Below, in pieces: positions 1-9,478 of a stretch of 64,000 nucleotides of DNA. The notes below the pieces were generated by a model. The model was not told the origin of the DNA. It worked only from the letters and a program-made list of their open reading frames with translations, and made no database searches. Location of the stretch: the NCBI RefSeq assembly GCF_900103365.1, contig NZ_LT629703.1:930001-994000 (forward strand). Reading direction: 5' to 3'. Within the stretch, counting starts at the first letter, position 1, and every line of letters begins with the position of its first letter. The stretch comes from Afipia sp. GAS231. Lineage in GTDB: Bacteria; Pseudomonadota; Alphaproteobacteria; Rhizobiales; Xanthobacteraceae. The position numbers and the translations under genes were made by a program.

Positions 1-293
1 CCGATGACATAGGATTGCTCGACAACGCCGCCCGGTGAATGGAAATAGATCGGACGCTTCGTGTCTTTGACTGCGGAAAGGAAGCGACGAACCCGCGCGG
101 CAGCCTCCGTGTCGACTTCGCCTTCAGCGGCAATCCAGCGATCGCAGCCCGGCCCGCATGAATCGGCCGGGCCCTTCGCGTTATAAATGATGAACTTCGG
201 CGCAAATCCGTGCTTTTCGGCTTCCGATGGTTCGGCGCGGAGCTCGCCGTGGATCAGCAGCAATGCGACGACGAGGAGAAGACGGGAAATCAT
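1..293 (-). CDS. Exported COG3904-like (ClpP-fold) protein, C-terminus cut off
   Basis: The reverse strand from 293 reads about 97 codons without a stop and runs off the window. It begins with a typical signal peptide (residues 1-20, charged start, leucine/valine core, ending ELRA). The mature part has IIYNAKGPADSCGPGCDRW near residues 32-50 and a SPGG segment near 90, the pattern of the periplasmic COG3904 family, whose fold resembles ClpP/SppA serine proteases. The part with the catalytic region lies outside the window, so activity cannot be judged. A second protein of this type is at 28130-29227. The ATG at 293 was chosen because it directly precedes the signal peptide. Confidence 0.6.
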   Translation of the reverse strand, partial: MISRLLLVVALLLIHGELRAEPSEAEKHGFAPKFIIYNAKGPADSCGPGCDRWIAAEGEVDTEAAARVRRFLSAVKDTKRPIYFHSPGGVVEQSYVI

Positions 294-608
294 CAGACCG
301 GAACAACCAGGCCAAAGTGCGGGAACAGGTAGTGAGGCTAGACAATGCACGTCTGCCTAGCAACCCTTTGTCGAAGACTGCCGCCCTGGATGACAAGCGG
401 ATGACCGCCAATTGTCACGACCGCCAAACGGCACCGGCACGATCTCCGGCCACGCCGTTTATTTTGCAGCGACGAATTGCAACCTCAATCACTCCCTGGG
501 ACCGGCATCGTCAGCTCAAGAACCGGATTGCAACGCCCGAATCCCCTGCTATACCGCTGCTTCCGCTTACCTGCGCTCGTTCGCAGGAGTGAGCTTGAGG
601 AGACCGAT
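294..608. other. Intergenic region upstream of thrS
   Basis: 315 bp between the divergent starts of the exported protein and thrS. The only clear element is the Shine-Dalgarno-like TTGAGGAGA at 595-603, which decides the thrS start. The thrS frame stays open back to about 477, but that stretch lacks family similarity. No T-box, tRNA-like element or terminator was seen. Confidence 0.5.
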
Positions 609-2654
609 ATGCCTGACCAGAACACGCCTGCCCCGGGATTCCAGTATGGCCTTGCGAACTTGAAGCCGGCCGATCCCCAGATGAAAATCGCCGTCACCTT
701 CCCCGATGGCGCCACCCGCGAATATCCCAAGGACACCACGGGCCTCGATATCGCCAAGGGCATCTCGCCGTCGCTCGCCAAGCGCACCGTGGCGATGGCG
801 CTGAACGGCGTCATCGCCGACCTCAACGATCCGGTTTCGCACGATGCCAGGATCGAGCTGATCAACCGCGACGATCCCCGCGCGCTGGAACTGATCCGGC
901 ATGACGCGGCGCATGTGCTGGCCGAAGCCGTGCAGACGCTGTGGCCGGGCACGCAGGTGACGATCGGCCCGGTGATCGAGAACGGATTCTACTACGACTT
1001 CTTCCGTAACGAGCCGTTCACGCCGGAAGATTTCGCCGCGATCGAAAAGAAGATGCGCGAGATCATCGCGCGCGACAAACCGTTCACGAAAGAGGTCTGG
1101 TCGCGCGAGAAGACAAAACAGGTATTCCGCGACAAGGGCGAGGCCTTCAAGGTCGAGCTGGTCGACGCCATTCCCGGCGACGAACCGATCAAGATCTATT
1201 TCCAGGGCGACTGGTTCGACCTCTGCCGCGGTCCGCATATGTCGTCGACCGGCAAGGTCGGCACCGCCTTCAAGCTGATGAAGGTCGCGGGCGCCTATTG
1301 GCGGGGCGACAGCAACAACCCGATGCTGACGCGTATCTACGGCACGGCGTTTGCCAAGCAGGAAGAACTCGACGCCTATCTGAAGCAGATCGAGGAAGCC
1401 GAGAAGCGCGATCACCGCCGGCTCGGCCGCGAGCTCGACCTGTTTCATTTCCAGGAGGAAGGCCCAGGCGTCGTGTTCTGGCACGCCAAGGGCTGGACCA
1501 TCTTCCAGGCGCTGATCGCCTATATGCGGCGCCGCCTGACCGGCGATTACAGCGAGGTCAACGCACCGCAGATCCTCGACAAGAGTTTGTGGGAGACCTC
1601 GGGCCATTGGGACTGGTACCGCGAGAACATGTTCGCGGCGCAATCGGCCGGCGACGAGGCCGAGGACAAGCGCTGGTTCGCGCTGAAGCCGATGAACTGC
1701 CCCGGCCATGTGCAGATCTTCAAGCACGGGCTGAAGAGCTATCGCGACCTGCCGTTGCGGCTGGCCGAATTCGGTGTGGTGCACCGCTATGAACCGTCGG
1801 GCGCCATGCACGGCCTGATGCGCGTGCGCGGCTTTACGCAGGATGACGCGCATGTGTTCTGCACCGAAGCCCAGCTCGCCGAGGAATGCCTCAAGATCAA
1901 CGATCTGATCATGTCGACCTATGCCGATTTCGGCTTCGAGGGCGAACTCACGGTCAAGCTGTCGACCCGGCCCGAGAAGCGCGTCGGCACTGACGAGATG
2001 TGGGACCACGCCGAGCGCGTGATGGCGACGGTGCTGCAGGAGATCAAGACCCAGGGCCACAACCGCATCAAGACCGAGATCAATCCCGGCGAAGGCGCGT
2101 TCTACGGCCCGAAGTTCGAATATGTGCTGCGCGATGCCATCGGTCGCGACTGGCAATGCGGCACCACGCAGGTCGACTTCAACCTGCCGGAGCGTTTCGG
2201 CGCGTTCTATATCGACGCCGATGGCTCCAAGAAGGCACCTGTCATGGTGCATCGCGCGATCTGCGGCTCGATGGAGCGCTACATCGGCATCCTGATCGAG
2301 CATTTCGCCGGCAATTTTCCGCTCTGGCTGGCGCCGGTGCAGGCCGTCGTCACCACCATCACCTCCGAGGGCGACGAATACGCCAAGGTGGTCGCGGCCG
2401 CCGCCCGCCGCGCCGGCCTGCGGGTCGAGATCGACCTGCGCAACGAGAAGATCAACTACAAGGTCCGGGAACACTCGCTGGCGAAGATCCCGGCGCTGCT
2501 CGTGGTCGGCAAGAAGGAAGCCGAGGCCCATTCGGTCTCCATCCGCCGCCTCGGCAGCGAAGGGCAGACGGTATTGCCGACGGCTGAAGCGATTGCAGCA
2601 CTGGTCGAGGAGGCAACCCCGCCGGACGTGAAGCGGGCAAGGCTGGAGGCCTGA
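609..2654 (+). CDS. thrS: Threonyl-tRNA synthetase
   Basis: Class II aminoacyl-tRNA synthetase that charges tRNA-Thr in the cytoplasm. At 681 residues it fits the family. Visible in order: TGS domain (about residues 24-88), editing domain with HDAAH (H98, H102), catalytic domain with the zinc-ligand motif MNCPGH (C364), motif 2 around [18 protein letters not shown], motif 3 [15 protein letters not shown], and the C-terminal anticodon-binding domain starting near PLWLAPVQ. The ATG at 609 has a good ribosome site (TTGAGGAGA). The frame is open upstream and a later ATG at 681 would begin right at the TGS domain, so the start could be slightly later. The stop overlaps the next start (TGATG). Confidence 0.96.
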   Translation: MPDQNTPAPGFQYGLANLKPADPQMKIAVTFPDGATREYPKDTTGLDIAKGISPSLAKRTVAMALNGVIADLNDPVSHDARIELINRDDPRALELIRHDAAHVLAEAVQTLWPGTQVTIGPVIENGFYYDFFRNEPFTPEDFAAIEKKMREIIARDKPFTKEVWSREKTKQVFRDKGEAFKVELVDAIPGDEPIKIYFQGDWFDLCRGPHMSSTGKVGTAFKLMKVAGAYWRGDSNNPMLTRIYGTAFAKQEELDAYLKQIEEAEKRDHRRLGRELDLFHFQEEGPGVVFWHAKGWTIFQALIAYMRRRLTGDYSEVNAPQILDKSLWETSGHWDWYRENMFAAQSAGDEAEDKRWFALKPMNCPGHVQIFKHGLKSYRDLPLRLAEFGVVHRYEPSGAMHGLMRVRGFTQDDAHVFCTEAQLAEECLKINDLIMSTYADFGFEGELTVKLSTRPEKRVGTDEMWDHAERVMATVLQEIKTQGHNRIKTEINPGEGAFYGPKFEYVLRDAIGRDWQCGTTQVDFNLPERFGAFYIDADGSKKAPVMVHRAICGSMERYIGILIEHFAGNFPLWLAPVQAVVTTITSEGDEYAKVVAAAARRAGLRVEIDLRNEKINYKVREHSLAKIPALLVVGKKEAEAHSVSIRRLGSEGQTVLPTAEAIAALVEEATPPDVKRARLEA

Positions 2655-2869
2655 TGGCCGAAGGCACCGAAGAACAGGAATTGCCGGCCTATCCGATCCG
2701 GGCGTATCAGCTCATCCCGGATCCGAATCAGCCGGCAGTGGTAGCACTCGCGATCGAAACCGATCAGGGCCACAGCCTGTTCCTGGCGACCAGGGCGATC
2801 CTGGAAGACCTGGGCAAGGATCTGCTGGAGCGCGCGGCGAAGATGCCGCCAACGCCGGGCAAGACCTGA
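2654..2869 (+). CDS. Small hypothetical protein coupled to thrS
   Basis: A 71-residue protein whose ATG overlaps the thrS stop codon by one base, so it is probably translated by coupling. No signal peptide or membrane segment. The centre (AYQLIPDPNQPAVVALAIE, then TDQGHSLFLATR) looks like a small beta-rich domain and the C-terminus is helical and proline-ended. I do not recognise a named family. Its position suggests co-expression with thrS, but no role in translation can be read from the sequence. Confidence 0.7.
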   Translation: MAEGTEEQELPAYPIRAYQLIPDPNQPAVVALAIETDQGHSLFLATRAILEDLGKDLLERAAKMPPTPGKT

Positions 2870-2975
2870 CGCAGGTTACGCATCACAATCGGTCTAAACT
2901 GGCTTTCGGCGGCTTCGTGGCCACCCTATCTCCGTGCTAGCTGTCCCCGATCCCGTTCGACGAAAGAGACTCTTC

Positions 2976-3536
2976 GTGCCCGACGCCCTTGAACTCCTGA
3001 AACTCCGCCGCTCGGTAAAGCCCCGCGAAATGAGCGGCCCCGGCCCGTCCGCGGACGAACTCGACACCATCCTGACCATCGGCGCGCGGGTGCCGGATCA
3101 TGGCAAGATGACGCCGTGGCGCTTCATCGTGTTCGAGGGCGACGCCCGCGTCCGCGCCGGCGAGATCATTGCGCGGGTTTTCGCCAAGAAGAACCCGGGC
3201 GCGCCGACCGCCGACATCGAGATGGAAAAGCGCCGGTTGATGGACGCGCCGCTGGTAATCGCCGTGGTGAGCTTTACCAGGCCGCACCCCAAGGTGCCGG
3301 CGTGGGAGCAGGAACTGTCCGCCGGCGCCAGCGCGATGAACATCGTCACCGCGGCCACCGCGCTCGGCTACGGCGCCAACTGGCTGACCGGCTGGTTCGC
3401 GTTCGACCGCGACGTGCTCGATGGCTTTGGGTTGAAGCCGGACGAAAAGCTCGCCGGCTTCATCCATATCGGCACGGCGAAGCCTGCCGAAGACCGCCCT
3501 CGCCCTGCGCTGTCGGATATCGTGACGCGGTTTTAG
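2976..3536 (+). CDS. Nitroreductase family protein
   Basis: FMN-dependent NAD(P)H nitroreductase-like protein, 186 residues, probably cytoplasmic. The N-terminus LKLRRSVKPREM is the FMN-phosphate-binding RRSV motif; GARVPDHGKMTPWRFIV and the later GASAMNIVTAATALGYGANWLTGW are characteristic of the short single-domain YdjA-like members. The GTG at 2976 fits the usual N-terminus (MPDALELLK); an in-frame GTG at 2934 would add 14 atypical residues. The physiological substrate is unknown. Confidence 0.88.
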   Translation: MPDALELLKLRRSVKPREMSGPGPSADELDTILTIGARVPDHGKMTPWRFIVFEGDARVRAGEIIARVFAKKNPGAPTADIEMEKRRLMDAPLVIAVVSFTRPHPKVPAWEQELSAGASAMNIVTAATALGYGANWLTGWFAFDRDVLDGFGLKPDEKLAGFIHIGTAKPAEDRPRPALSDIVTRF

Positions 3537-3550
3537 CGGGTAACCAACTG

Positions 3551-3645
3551 CCGTCATTGCCGGGCTTGACCCGGCAATCCATCACCTCATGAAGATGGCT
3601 TTTCCTGAAGAAGATGGATGCCCGGATCAAGTCCGGGCATGACAG
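3551..3645. repeat. Paired inverted intergenic palindromes (BIME-like)
   Basis: Two hairpin-forming units, TTGCCGGGCTTGACCCGGCAA and then GCCCGGATCAAGTCCGGGC, lie back to back between two convergent gene ends, each flanked by CATC/GATG. This is the architecture of a bacterial interspersed mosaic element. It may also act as a transcription barrier between the nitroreductase and the GGDEF-EAL gene. Confidence 0.75.
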
Positions 3646-3652
3646 GCTTTGA

Positions 3653-6130
3653 TCACGCCGCCTTCGAGGCACTCGATGCGAAGCCCGCCAACAACGCCGC
3701 GATTTCGGCGGCCGGCCTTGCCGCGCTGAACAGAAAACCCTGCACCTCGTTGCAACCTTCGGCACGCAGCCAATCGAGCTGGTCGGTGGTCTCGACGCCT
3801 TCGGCCGTGGTGGTGATGTTCAGGCTGCGGCCGAGCCCGGAGATCGCGCGCACGATCGCGACGCAATCGTCGCGCTCGGCCAGATCCTTCACGAACGAGC
3901 GGTCGATCTTGATCTTGTCGAACGGAAAACTGCGCAGGTAGCTCAGGCTGGAATAGCCGGTGCCGAAATCGTCCATCGATATACTGACGCCGAGTTCGCG
4001 GAGCTGATGCAGGATCGCCAGATTGGCTTCGGTCTCGGCAAGAAAAACCGACTCGGTAATTTCAAGCTCGAGCCGCTGCGGCGACAATCCGGAGCGCCCC
4101 AGCGCCGAGATCACCACCTGAACCAAGTTGCGGCTGCGGAACTGGACCGGCGACAGGTTGACCGCGACCTTGACGTCCTTCGGCCAGTTCATCGCCTCGG
4201 TGCAGGCCTCGCGCAGCACCCACTCGCCGAGTTGAACGATCAATCCGATGTCCTCGGCGACCGGAATGAAATCGGCCGGCGAGATCATGCCCTTGTCGGG
4301 ATTGCGCCAGCGCAGCAGCGATTCAAACCCGCTGATCCGGTTGGCGGCGATATCCACCAGCGGCTGGTAATGCAGTTCGAACTCGCCATTGGCGAAGGCC
4401 CGGCGCAGGTCGCGTTCCATGTCGCGGCGCTTTTGCGCCTGCCGGTCCATTTCGCGTTCGAAGAAGCGGTGGACGCCGCCGCCATCCGACTTGGCCCGAT
4501 AGAGCGCCATGTCGGCGTTGCGCATCAGTTCCTCGGTTGTGGCGCCGTCGCCGGGCGACAGAGCGATGCCGATGCTGGCGCCGACGACGACCTCGAGACC
4601 GTCGAGGTCATAGCCCGCGCTCAACACCGCGATCAGCCGGTCGGAAAAATCGCTGACTTCATTCGGCGAGACTCCGGAGGCCAAGACGATGGCGAATTCG
4701 TCACCGCCAAGCCGGGCGACGAGGTTGTCGCCGCGAACCTCGGACTTCAGCCGCTCGGCCACCGCCTTCAGCAGCCGATCGCCAATGGGATGACCGAATG
4801 AATCGTTGACGTTCTTGAACAGGTCGAGATCGACGCACAGCACGGCCACACGCTTGCTGCCGGGTTTGCCGCGTTCCAGCGCCTCGCGAAGCCGATCCTG
4901 ATAGTAATCCCGGTTCGGCAGATTGGTCAGGCCGTCATGGTGGGCCATGTGGGCGATGCGCGCCTCTGCCTTGCGGCGCTCGGTGATATCAACCACGGCC
5001 ACCAGATAGCCGTCGCGGCCGTCGAAGGCGACCCGCCGCCCGAAGGTCAGCACATGGATTTCGCTGCCGTCGGCCTTGAGATGCCGCCAGTCGTGGCTCG
5101 AATTGTAGACGTCGCCGACCTGCTGCAGCGCTTGGCTATGGGTGGCCCATTCGTCTTCCGGCCAGATCTGGCGAAGCTGCATGCCGAGAAAGGTTTCGCG
5201 GCTGTAACCGTAATGCTGCACGGCGGCGTCGTTGACGCCGATGAACTGCGTGGTCTCGGCGTCGAACACCCACATCGGCATCGGATTGTTGTCGAACAGG
5301 AGACGGAACGAAACCTCGCTGCGCTTCAGCGCCGTGACGTCCGAGAGCGTCAGCGACAGCATGTCGCCGAACGCCGTCACGCCCAGCCGCAGACAACGGT
5401 CCGCACGATCAATTTCAATCTGACCGCCATTGCCGTCGCGGATGATGTCACGCAATTGCTGGATCACCTCCGGCGCGCATAAGAGGTTTCCGCCGTTGCC
5501 GAGCCGGTGCCAGAGCAGCGCGGTCGACGGCTGCTGCAGCAGGCGGGCCGCGCCCTGGTTGAGATGGACAATCTGGAAATCGGACGGCTGCCCGCTGGCA
5601 TCGCGGATCGCCGCCAGCGACAGCACACCATCGTCGGTTGCGGAGAAAATCGTGTCGAGCAGATTGTACTGGGTGTCGCGCTCGTTGACATAGGCACCGA
5701 TCAAGGTGCTGCCCCAGCGCGACGATGTCGGCAGCGCCAGTACGTCGTAGGTCCGGACCAGCCCGTCGCGCACGCAATGCGCCGACGCCAGATAAGGCCG
5801 GTTGTTGGCAAGCGCGTTCGATGCCGCTTCGCCGAGTGCGGTCGCGCAATCCGGCGGCAACGCGCTCAGCGGAATATCCCAGCGCTCGTCATTCAGCCAT
5901 TGCTGGACATAGCGGCCGGTGTGCGAGACCGCGAGCGCTCCTTCATTGCCCTTGAGCAGAATGATGTGATCTGCGAGCCGCCCGAGACTGCCGAGCATGA
6001 CGTCTTCATAGCGGGGCAGCGCTTCGCCCGGACGCAGCGCCGCCTTCCATTTGCGTTGCAGGACCGGAACATCGCCAAACATATCGTTATTGGATTTCTC
6101 AGTCCCTGACGACTTCTTCGCCATCACCAT
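3653..6130 (-). CDS. PAS-GGDEF-EAL protein (c-di-GMP turnover)
   Basis: 825-residue predicted cytoplasmic protein for synthesis and/or breakdown of cyclic di-GMP. An N-terminal region and a first PAS-like domain (about 165-275) precede a second PAS (about 285-395, ending VVDITERRKAEA), then GGDEF (475-479, motif intact) and an EAL domain. The EAL signature reads ESLLRW (E603), so the catalytic glutamate is kept; later motifs VNLSPVQF, LELEITES, DDFGTGYSS, IKIDRSFV, AEGVET and VQGFLFS are present, so phosphodiesterase activity is plausible. The inhibitory RxxD site before GGDEF reads RGDN, so product inhibition may be lost. No transmembrane segment is seen. Start at 6130 (or 6124) has a weak ribosome site. 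Confidence 0.92.
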   Translation of the reverse strand: MVMAKKSSGTEKSNNDMFGDVPVLQRKWKAALRPGEALPRYEDVMLGSLGRLADHIILLKGNEGALAVSHTGRYVQQWLNDERWDIPLSALPPDCATALGEAASNALANNRPYLASAHCVRDGLVRTYDVLALPTSSRWGSTLIGAYVNERDTQYNLLDTIFSATDDGVLSLAAIRDASGQPSDFQIVHLNQGAARLLQQPSTALLWHRLGNGGNLLCAPEVIQQLRDIIRDGNGGQIEIDRADRCLRLGVTAFGDMLSLTLSDVTALKRSEVSFRLLFDNNPMPMWVFDAETTQFIGVNDAAVQHYGYSRETFLGMQLRQIWPEDEWATHSQALQQVGDVYNSSHDWRHLKADGSEIHVLTFGRRVAFDGRDGYLVAVVDITERRKAEARIAHMAHHDGLTNLPNRDYYQDRLREALERGKPGSKRVAVLCVDLDLFKNVNDSFGHPIGDRLLKAVAERLKSEVRGDNLVARLGGDEFAIVLASGVSPNEVSDFSDRLIAVLSAGYDLDGLEVVVGASIGIALSPGDGATTEELMRNADMALYRAKSDGGGVHRFFEREMDRQAQKRRDMERDLRRAFANGEFELHYQPLVDIAANRISGFESLLRWRNPDKGMISPADFIPVAEDIGLIVQLGEWVLREACTEAMNWPKDVKVAVNLSPVQFRSRNLVQVVISALGRSGLSPQRLELEITESVFLAETEANLAILHQLRELGVSISMDDFGTGYSSLSYLRSFPFDKIKIDRSFVKDLAERDDCVAIVRAISGLGRSLNITTTAEGVETTDQLDWLRAEGCNEVQGFLFSAARPAAEIAALLAGFASSASKAA

Positions 6131-6332
6131 GACCCCGCCCCGCTACGCCAACGCCTCAACAAATGGCATCCAATGCGGCGGGGTTTAAAGCCGTGTAAAA
6201 ATGCGCAGTCGGTACGGCTGATATGGCGATTATGACAGTTTTAAGCCACGCGATGGTTAGTGCGAATTAGAGACTATGACAGTGGTGAAATGATTTGCCG
6301 ATACAACCGGATGCAAGAAATTAGCGAAACAA

Positions 6333-7424
6333 TTAGCGCGCGACGACTTCGACCTCGCCATCGACGCCGTTGACGACGTTGAACGGGCGCTCGAACACCT
6401 TGCCTTCGTTCTTGGCGATGGCGCGGTATTCGCCTTCGGACAATACCACGCGCGGAAACGCGCCGATCGATTCCTTGATCACGTCGCCGCCCGGCGTGAT
6501 CACCGACCATGCTGTGTTGGCGAGCGCCTCGCCGCCCTTGTCGCTGACAAGCTTGAGCGTGATGACGGCGGCGCGGTGGGTCACGATCACATCCGTCAAC
6601 TTGCCGGCCTGGACGCGGATGTCGGAGCGCACAACGGAATTAGCGTCGCCGTAGTTGGAGATGATGTAGTAGGTGCCCTCCGGCAGCAGCGCGACATCAC
6701 CGGCGGAAACGTTGGGCACCAGCGCGCCGCGCTCGGAGGTCTCGAACTGGCTGCCCTTGTAGATCGCGAACGAAATCTGGTTCTGCGGGATTTTGCTGGT
6801 GCCGACGCGACCTTCGATGCGCAGGCCGCCGGCCGGCAGCACGAAGGACTCACGGTCGGTCTCGGATTTCAGGCTCACTGCGCGCACCGCGCTGACGAGG
6901 CCCAGCGCAACGTGAACGACGTAGTTGCCCGGCGGCAGCACGATGTTCGGGGTCGCGCCGCGATCCTCGCGGATCAGCTTGAAGGTGCCGGTCTCGTCGG
7001 GCTTGTCCGAGAACACCCGCCATACCAGCCCGTTATTGATAACAGGCAGATCCTTTCCGTAGCGCGCCGTCAGCGACAGCACCGCCTGGCCTGCGGTCGA
7101 AGCTCCCGGCGGCGGCGTGGACGGCGGGACCGTCGCGATCGACGGCGGGATGATGGTGGGCTGGGTCAATGGCGCGGGAAGGCTCGGTGGGATAGCTGCC
7201 GCGCCGGAGGGGGGCGCCAGATTCAACGCAGGGCCACCCGGTGCATCCGGAATCGCGGTCGGCGGGACCGGCGGCGGCCGGTCCGAGAACATCTGGGCGG
7301 AGACTGGCGTGGGAACCAGCGAAACCAGCCCCAACGCGAGCGTAACGGCAAGCGCCAGCCCCGGGAAAGGCCGCCCGGCCCGCCCGTATCCACCGATCCC
7401 GTTACCCCTCGAAGTCATGGGCAT
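6333..7424 (-). CDS. Exported proline-rich hypothetical protein with beta-sandwich-like repeats
   Basis: 363 residues from the ATG at 7424 (an ATG at 7418 is equally possible; the frame is open back to 7535). A long signal peptide with core LALAVTLALGLVSLVP ends near PVSAQ. A proline-rich linker follows, then about 220 residues with three similar segments of the type LPPGNYVVHVA, LLPEGTYYIISNYG and LSEGEYRAIAKNEG. These resemble carboxypeptidase-regulatory-like or Ig-like periplasmic domains. No catalytic motif; role unknown. It lies downstream of the GGDEF-EAL promoter region on the same strand. Confidence 0.75.
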   Translation of the reverse strand: MPMTSRGNGIGGYGRAGRPFPGLALAVTLALGLVSLVPTPVSAQMFSDRPPPVPPTAIPDAPGGPALNLAPPSGAAAIPPSLPAPLTQPTIIPPSIATVPPSTPPPGASTAGQAVLSLTARYGKDLPVINNGLVWRVFSDKPDETGTFKLIREDRGATPNIVLPPGNYVVHVALGLVSAVRAVSLKSETDRESFVLPAGGLRIEGRVGTSKIPQNQISFAIYKGSQFETSERGALVPNVSAGDVALLPEGTYYIISNYGDANSVVRSDIRVQAGKLTDVIVTHRAAVITLKLVSDKGGEALANTAWSVITPGGDVIKESIGAFPRVVLSEGEYRAIAKNEGKVFERPFNVVNGVDGEVEVVAR

Positions 7425-7657
7425 GCTTTTCACTGAAAACGCGGCAAATTCAAGCCTCCTGCGCCGCCGTGGGCTCTCCAAGGAGGAACCCGCGGGAACT
7501 TCCGCGGTTAGCTCGGCGGGTCGCGGTCCAGTCACAATGCCTGCCTACGCCGGTTTTGTCCGGCATAAACCATGCAGGATAAATTTTGGGCGATACCGTA
7601 GGCGATTCTGGCAGGACCGCGCCGCGGCGAATATCTTGAGGCCGCAGGAGAGTTGTA

Positions 7658-8713
7658 GTGTTGGATAATTGGATGGGCCGCGGCCAAAAGGGCTCGGACG
7701 GCCACGACAAGGTTGGCCTCGGCACGGTCCGGCGGCCGGTGATCGGGCTGGCGTTAGGTGGCGGCGCCGCCCGCGGCTTCGCCCATATCGGCATCGTCAA
7801 AACCCTGACGGCCCATGGCATCCTTCCCGACATTGTTGTGGGGACCTCGATGGGCGGGGTTGTCGGCGGCGCCTACGCGGCCGGGCGTCTCGACCGGCTG
7901 GAGGCCTGGGCCCGCAACCTGCAGCCGCGAAACGTTCTCTCCTATCTGGATATCCGCCTCAACGGCTCCGGCCTGATCGGCGGCACCAAACTCGCCGCCG
8001 AGATCGAGGCCACGTTGGGCGAGTACCGGATCGAGGACCTGCCGGTGAAGTTTGCCACCGTCGCCACCGAGGTTCGTACCGGGCACGAGATCTGGCTGAC
8101 GCATGGCCGCATGGTCGATGCGATGCGCGCTTCCTACGCTTTGCCCGGCATATTTGCGCCGGTCCTGATCGGCGACCGCTGGCTGGTCGACGGCGCGCTG
8201 GTCAATCCGGTGCCGGTATCGGCCGCGCGTGCGCTCGGCGCCGAGATCGTGATCGCCGCCAATCTCTCCAGCGACGTCTTTACCCATTCGACGACGATTT
8301 TTTCCCATGGATCCACCGCCGCCCCCTCGGCATCTGCCGCGGTCGAGACTGTGCCCGAACCGGCGCCGAAACGGGGGCTCGGCAAATTCTTCTCCGCCGA
8401 GCGCACCATGAAACGCGAATTCTTTGGCAGCGACGGACGGCCGGGCATCTCCACCGTCATGGTCGACGCCTTCAACATCATGCAGGACCGCATTACCCGT
8501 GCACGGCTGGCCGGCGATCCGCCGGATCTGTCGATATCGCCCCGCGTCGGACAGATCGGCTTTTTCGATTTTCACCGCGCCGACGACCTGATCGCCCATG
8601 GCGCGCGCGCCGCCGAACGGGCGATCGACTCGATCCGGGAAGCGATCGGCATTCTGGCGCCCGCGGCGGCAGAGACAGGCACGGCCGCTAACAAGGTGAC
8701 GGGGCAGGAATAG
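7658..8713 (+). CDS. Patatin-like phospholipase (RssA type)
   Basis: 351-residue predicted lipid acyl hydrolase. The oxyanion loop GGGAARG (about 33-39), nucleophile elbow GTSMGG (S64) and DGALVNP (D178) give an intact Ser-Asp dyad. The middle of the sequence (about 210-250) is a low-complexity insert rich in Ser/Ala/Pro; the C-terminus is helical. GTG start with a good AGGAG at 7646-7650. No signal peptide, so it probably acts at the inner face of the membrane or in the cytosol. Substrate unknown. Confidence 0.88.
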   Translation: MLDNWMGRGQKGSDGHDKVGLGTVRRPVIGLALGGGAARGFAHIGIVKTLTAHGILPDIVVGTSMGGVVGGAYAAGRLDRLEAWARNLQPRNVLSYLDIRLNGSGLIGGTKLAAEIEATLGEYRIEDLPVKFATVATEVRTGHEIWLTHGRMVDAMRASYALPGIFAPVLIGDRWLVDGALVNPVPVSAARALGAEIVIAANLSSDVFTHSTTIFSHGSTAAPSASAAVETVPEPAPKRGLGKFFSAERTMKREFFGSDGRPGISTVMVDAFNIMQDRITRARLAGDPPDLSISPRVGQIGFFDFHRADDLIAHGARAAERAIDSIREAIGILAPAAAETGTAANKVTGQE

Positions 8714-8727
8714 CGCTCGCTTTTGTT

Positions 8728-8840
8728 TTGACGCGTTTTCTACCGCAGATAAGTCTACGCAATCTGCGCAAGCTTGATTGCTACGTGAACCGGCATCCAC
8801 CCTCGGATCAAGTCCGAGGGCATGCTGCGTTCGAAAACGC
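8728..8840. repeat. TTGACGCGTTTTC-type intergenic repeat
   Basis: Starts TTGACGCGTTTTC and ends GAAAACGCT, with GAACCGGCATCCAC and the hairpin CCTCGGATCAAGTCCGAGG inside. Related copies are at 24192-24266 and 49573-49622. This copy has an extra insert between its halves and sits between the convergent patatin and CBS genes. Confidence 0.65.
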
Positions 8841-9269
8841 TCAGGCCGTCTTGATGTAGTCGCGGAGCGCTTCCTGCTCGGTCTCGTATTCCTTGACGCG
8901 CCATTTGACGATGTCGCCGATCGAAATCAGGCCGACCACCTTGCCGTCCTCGATCACGGGCAGATGCCTGAATTTGCCGAGCGTCATCATTTCCATGATG
9001 CCGCTCACGGTGTCGGACTGCCTGCAACTGACGACCTTGCGCGTCATGACGTCGCTGACGGATTCATCGAGCACCCTGGCGCCGCGCTCACCGAGCACGC
9101 GCACGATGTCGCGCTCCGAGAGAATGCCCTCCAAGCGCCCCTGGTTCATCACCAACACGGCGCCGATCTTGCGTTCGCCCAGCAACTTGATCGCAGCCGA
9201 AAGTTTGGCGTCCGGCCCCACGCTCAGGATTTGATGGCCTTTGGTGTCGAGAATGGATCGTACCGTCAT
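8841..9269 (-). CDS. CBS-domain pair protein
   Basis: 142-residue protein made almost entirely of two CBS domains (about 8-60 and 75-128), a small nucleotide-sensing module. Motifs GAVLVMNQGRLEGILSERD and HLPVIEDGKVVGLISIGD mark the repeats. The ATG at 9269 has a clear GGGAGA upstream and matches the usual family start (MTVRSILDTKG); upstream in-frame codons are atypical. Such stand-alone proteins usually bind AMP, ATP or NADH, but the partner cannot be told here. Confidence 0.9.
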   Translation of the reverse strand: MTVRSILDTKGHQILSVGPDAKLSAAIKLLGERKIGAVLVMNQGRLEGILSERDIVRVLGERGARVLDESVSDVMTRKVVSCRQSDTVSGIMEMMTLGKFRHLPVIEDGKVVGLISIGDIVKWRVKEYETEQEALRDYIKTA

Positions 9270-9478
9270 TGTCGTCTCCCTGAATCCGCTCGCGCCCCAA
9301 AGGGCCCGACTTGTTCGCGAGTCTTCAATCAACAGTTCCACGCCATTTTCGTTGCAAGCAGCTTCAACGTTTCAGGGCGTGGTCTACAACCGCGGCTGTC
9401 TTGCACGGCAGCAGCCGTTGGCTTGCGTTACAACCTGCAAAGATGATGGATGAAATCGCCCTGCGCTGCAAGCGGCGA

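Noticed and set aside
294..608. T-box or attenuator before thrS
   Set aside because: No T-box motif or terminator was found; a six-base pairing CTCAAG/CTTGAG near the ribosome site is too weak to claim.
567..2531. Long reverse-strand open frame through thrS
   Set aside because: It is antisense to thrS in a GC-rich genome with strong codon bias; its composition (runs of Arg, Ala, His, Gln) is that of a shadow frame and no family is recognisable.
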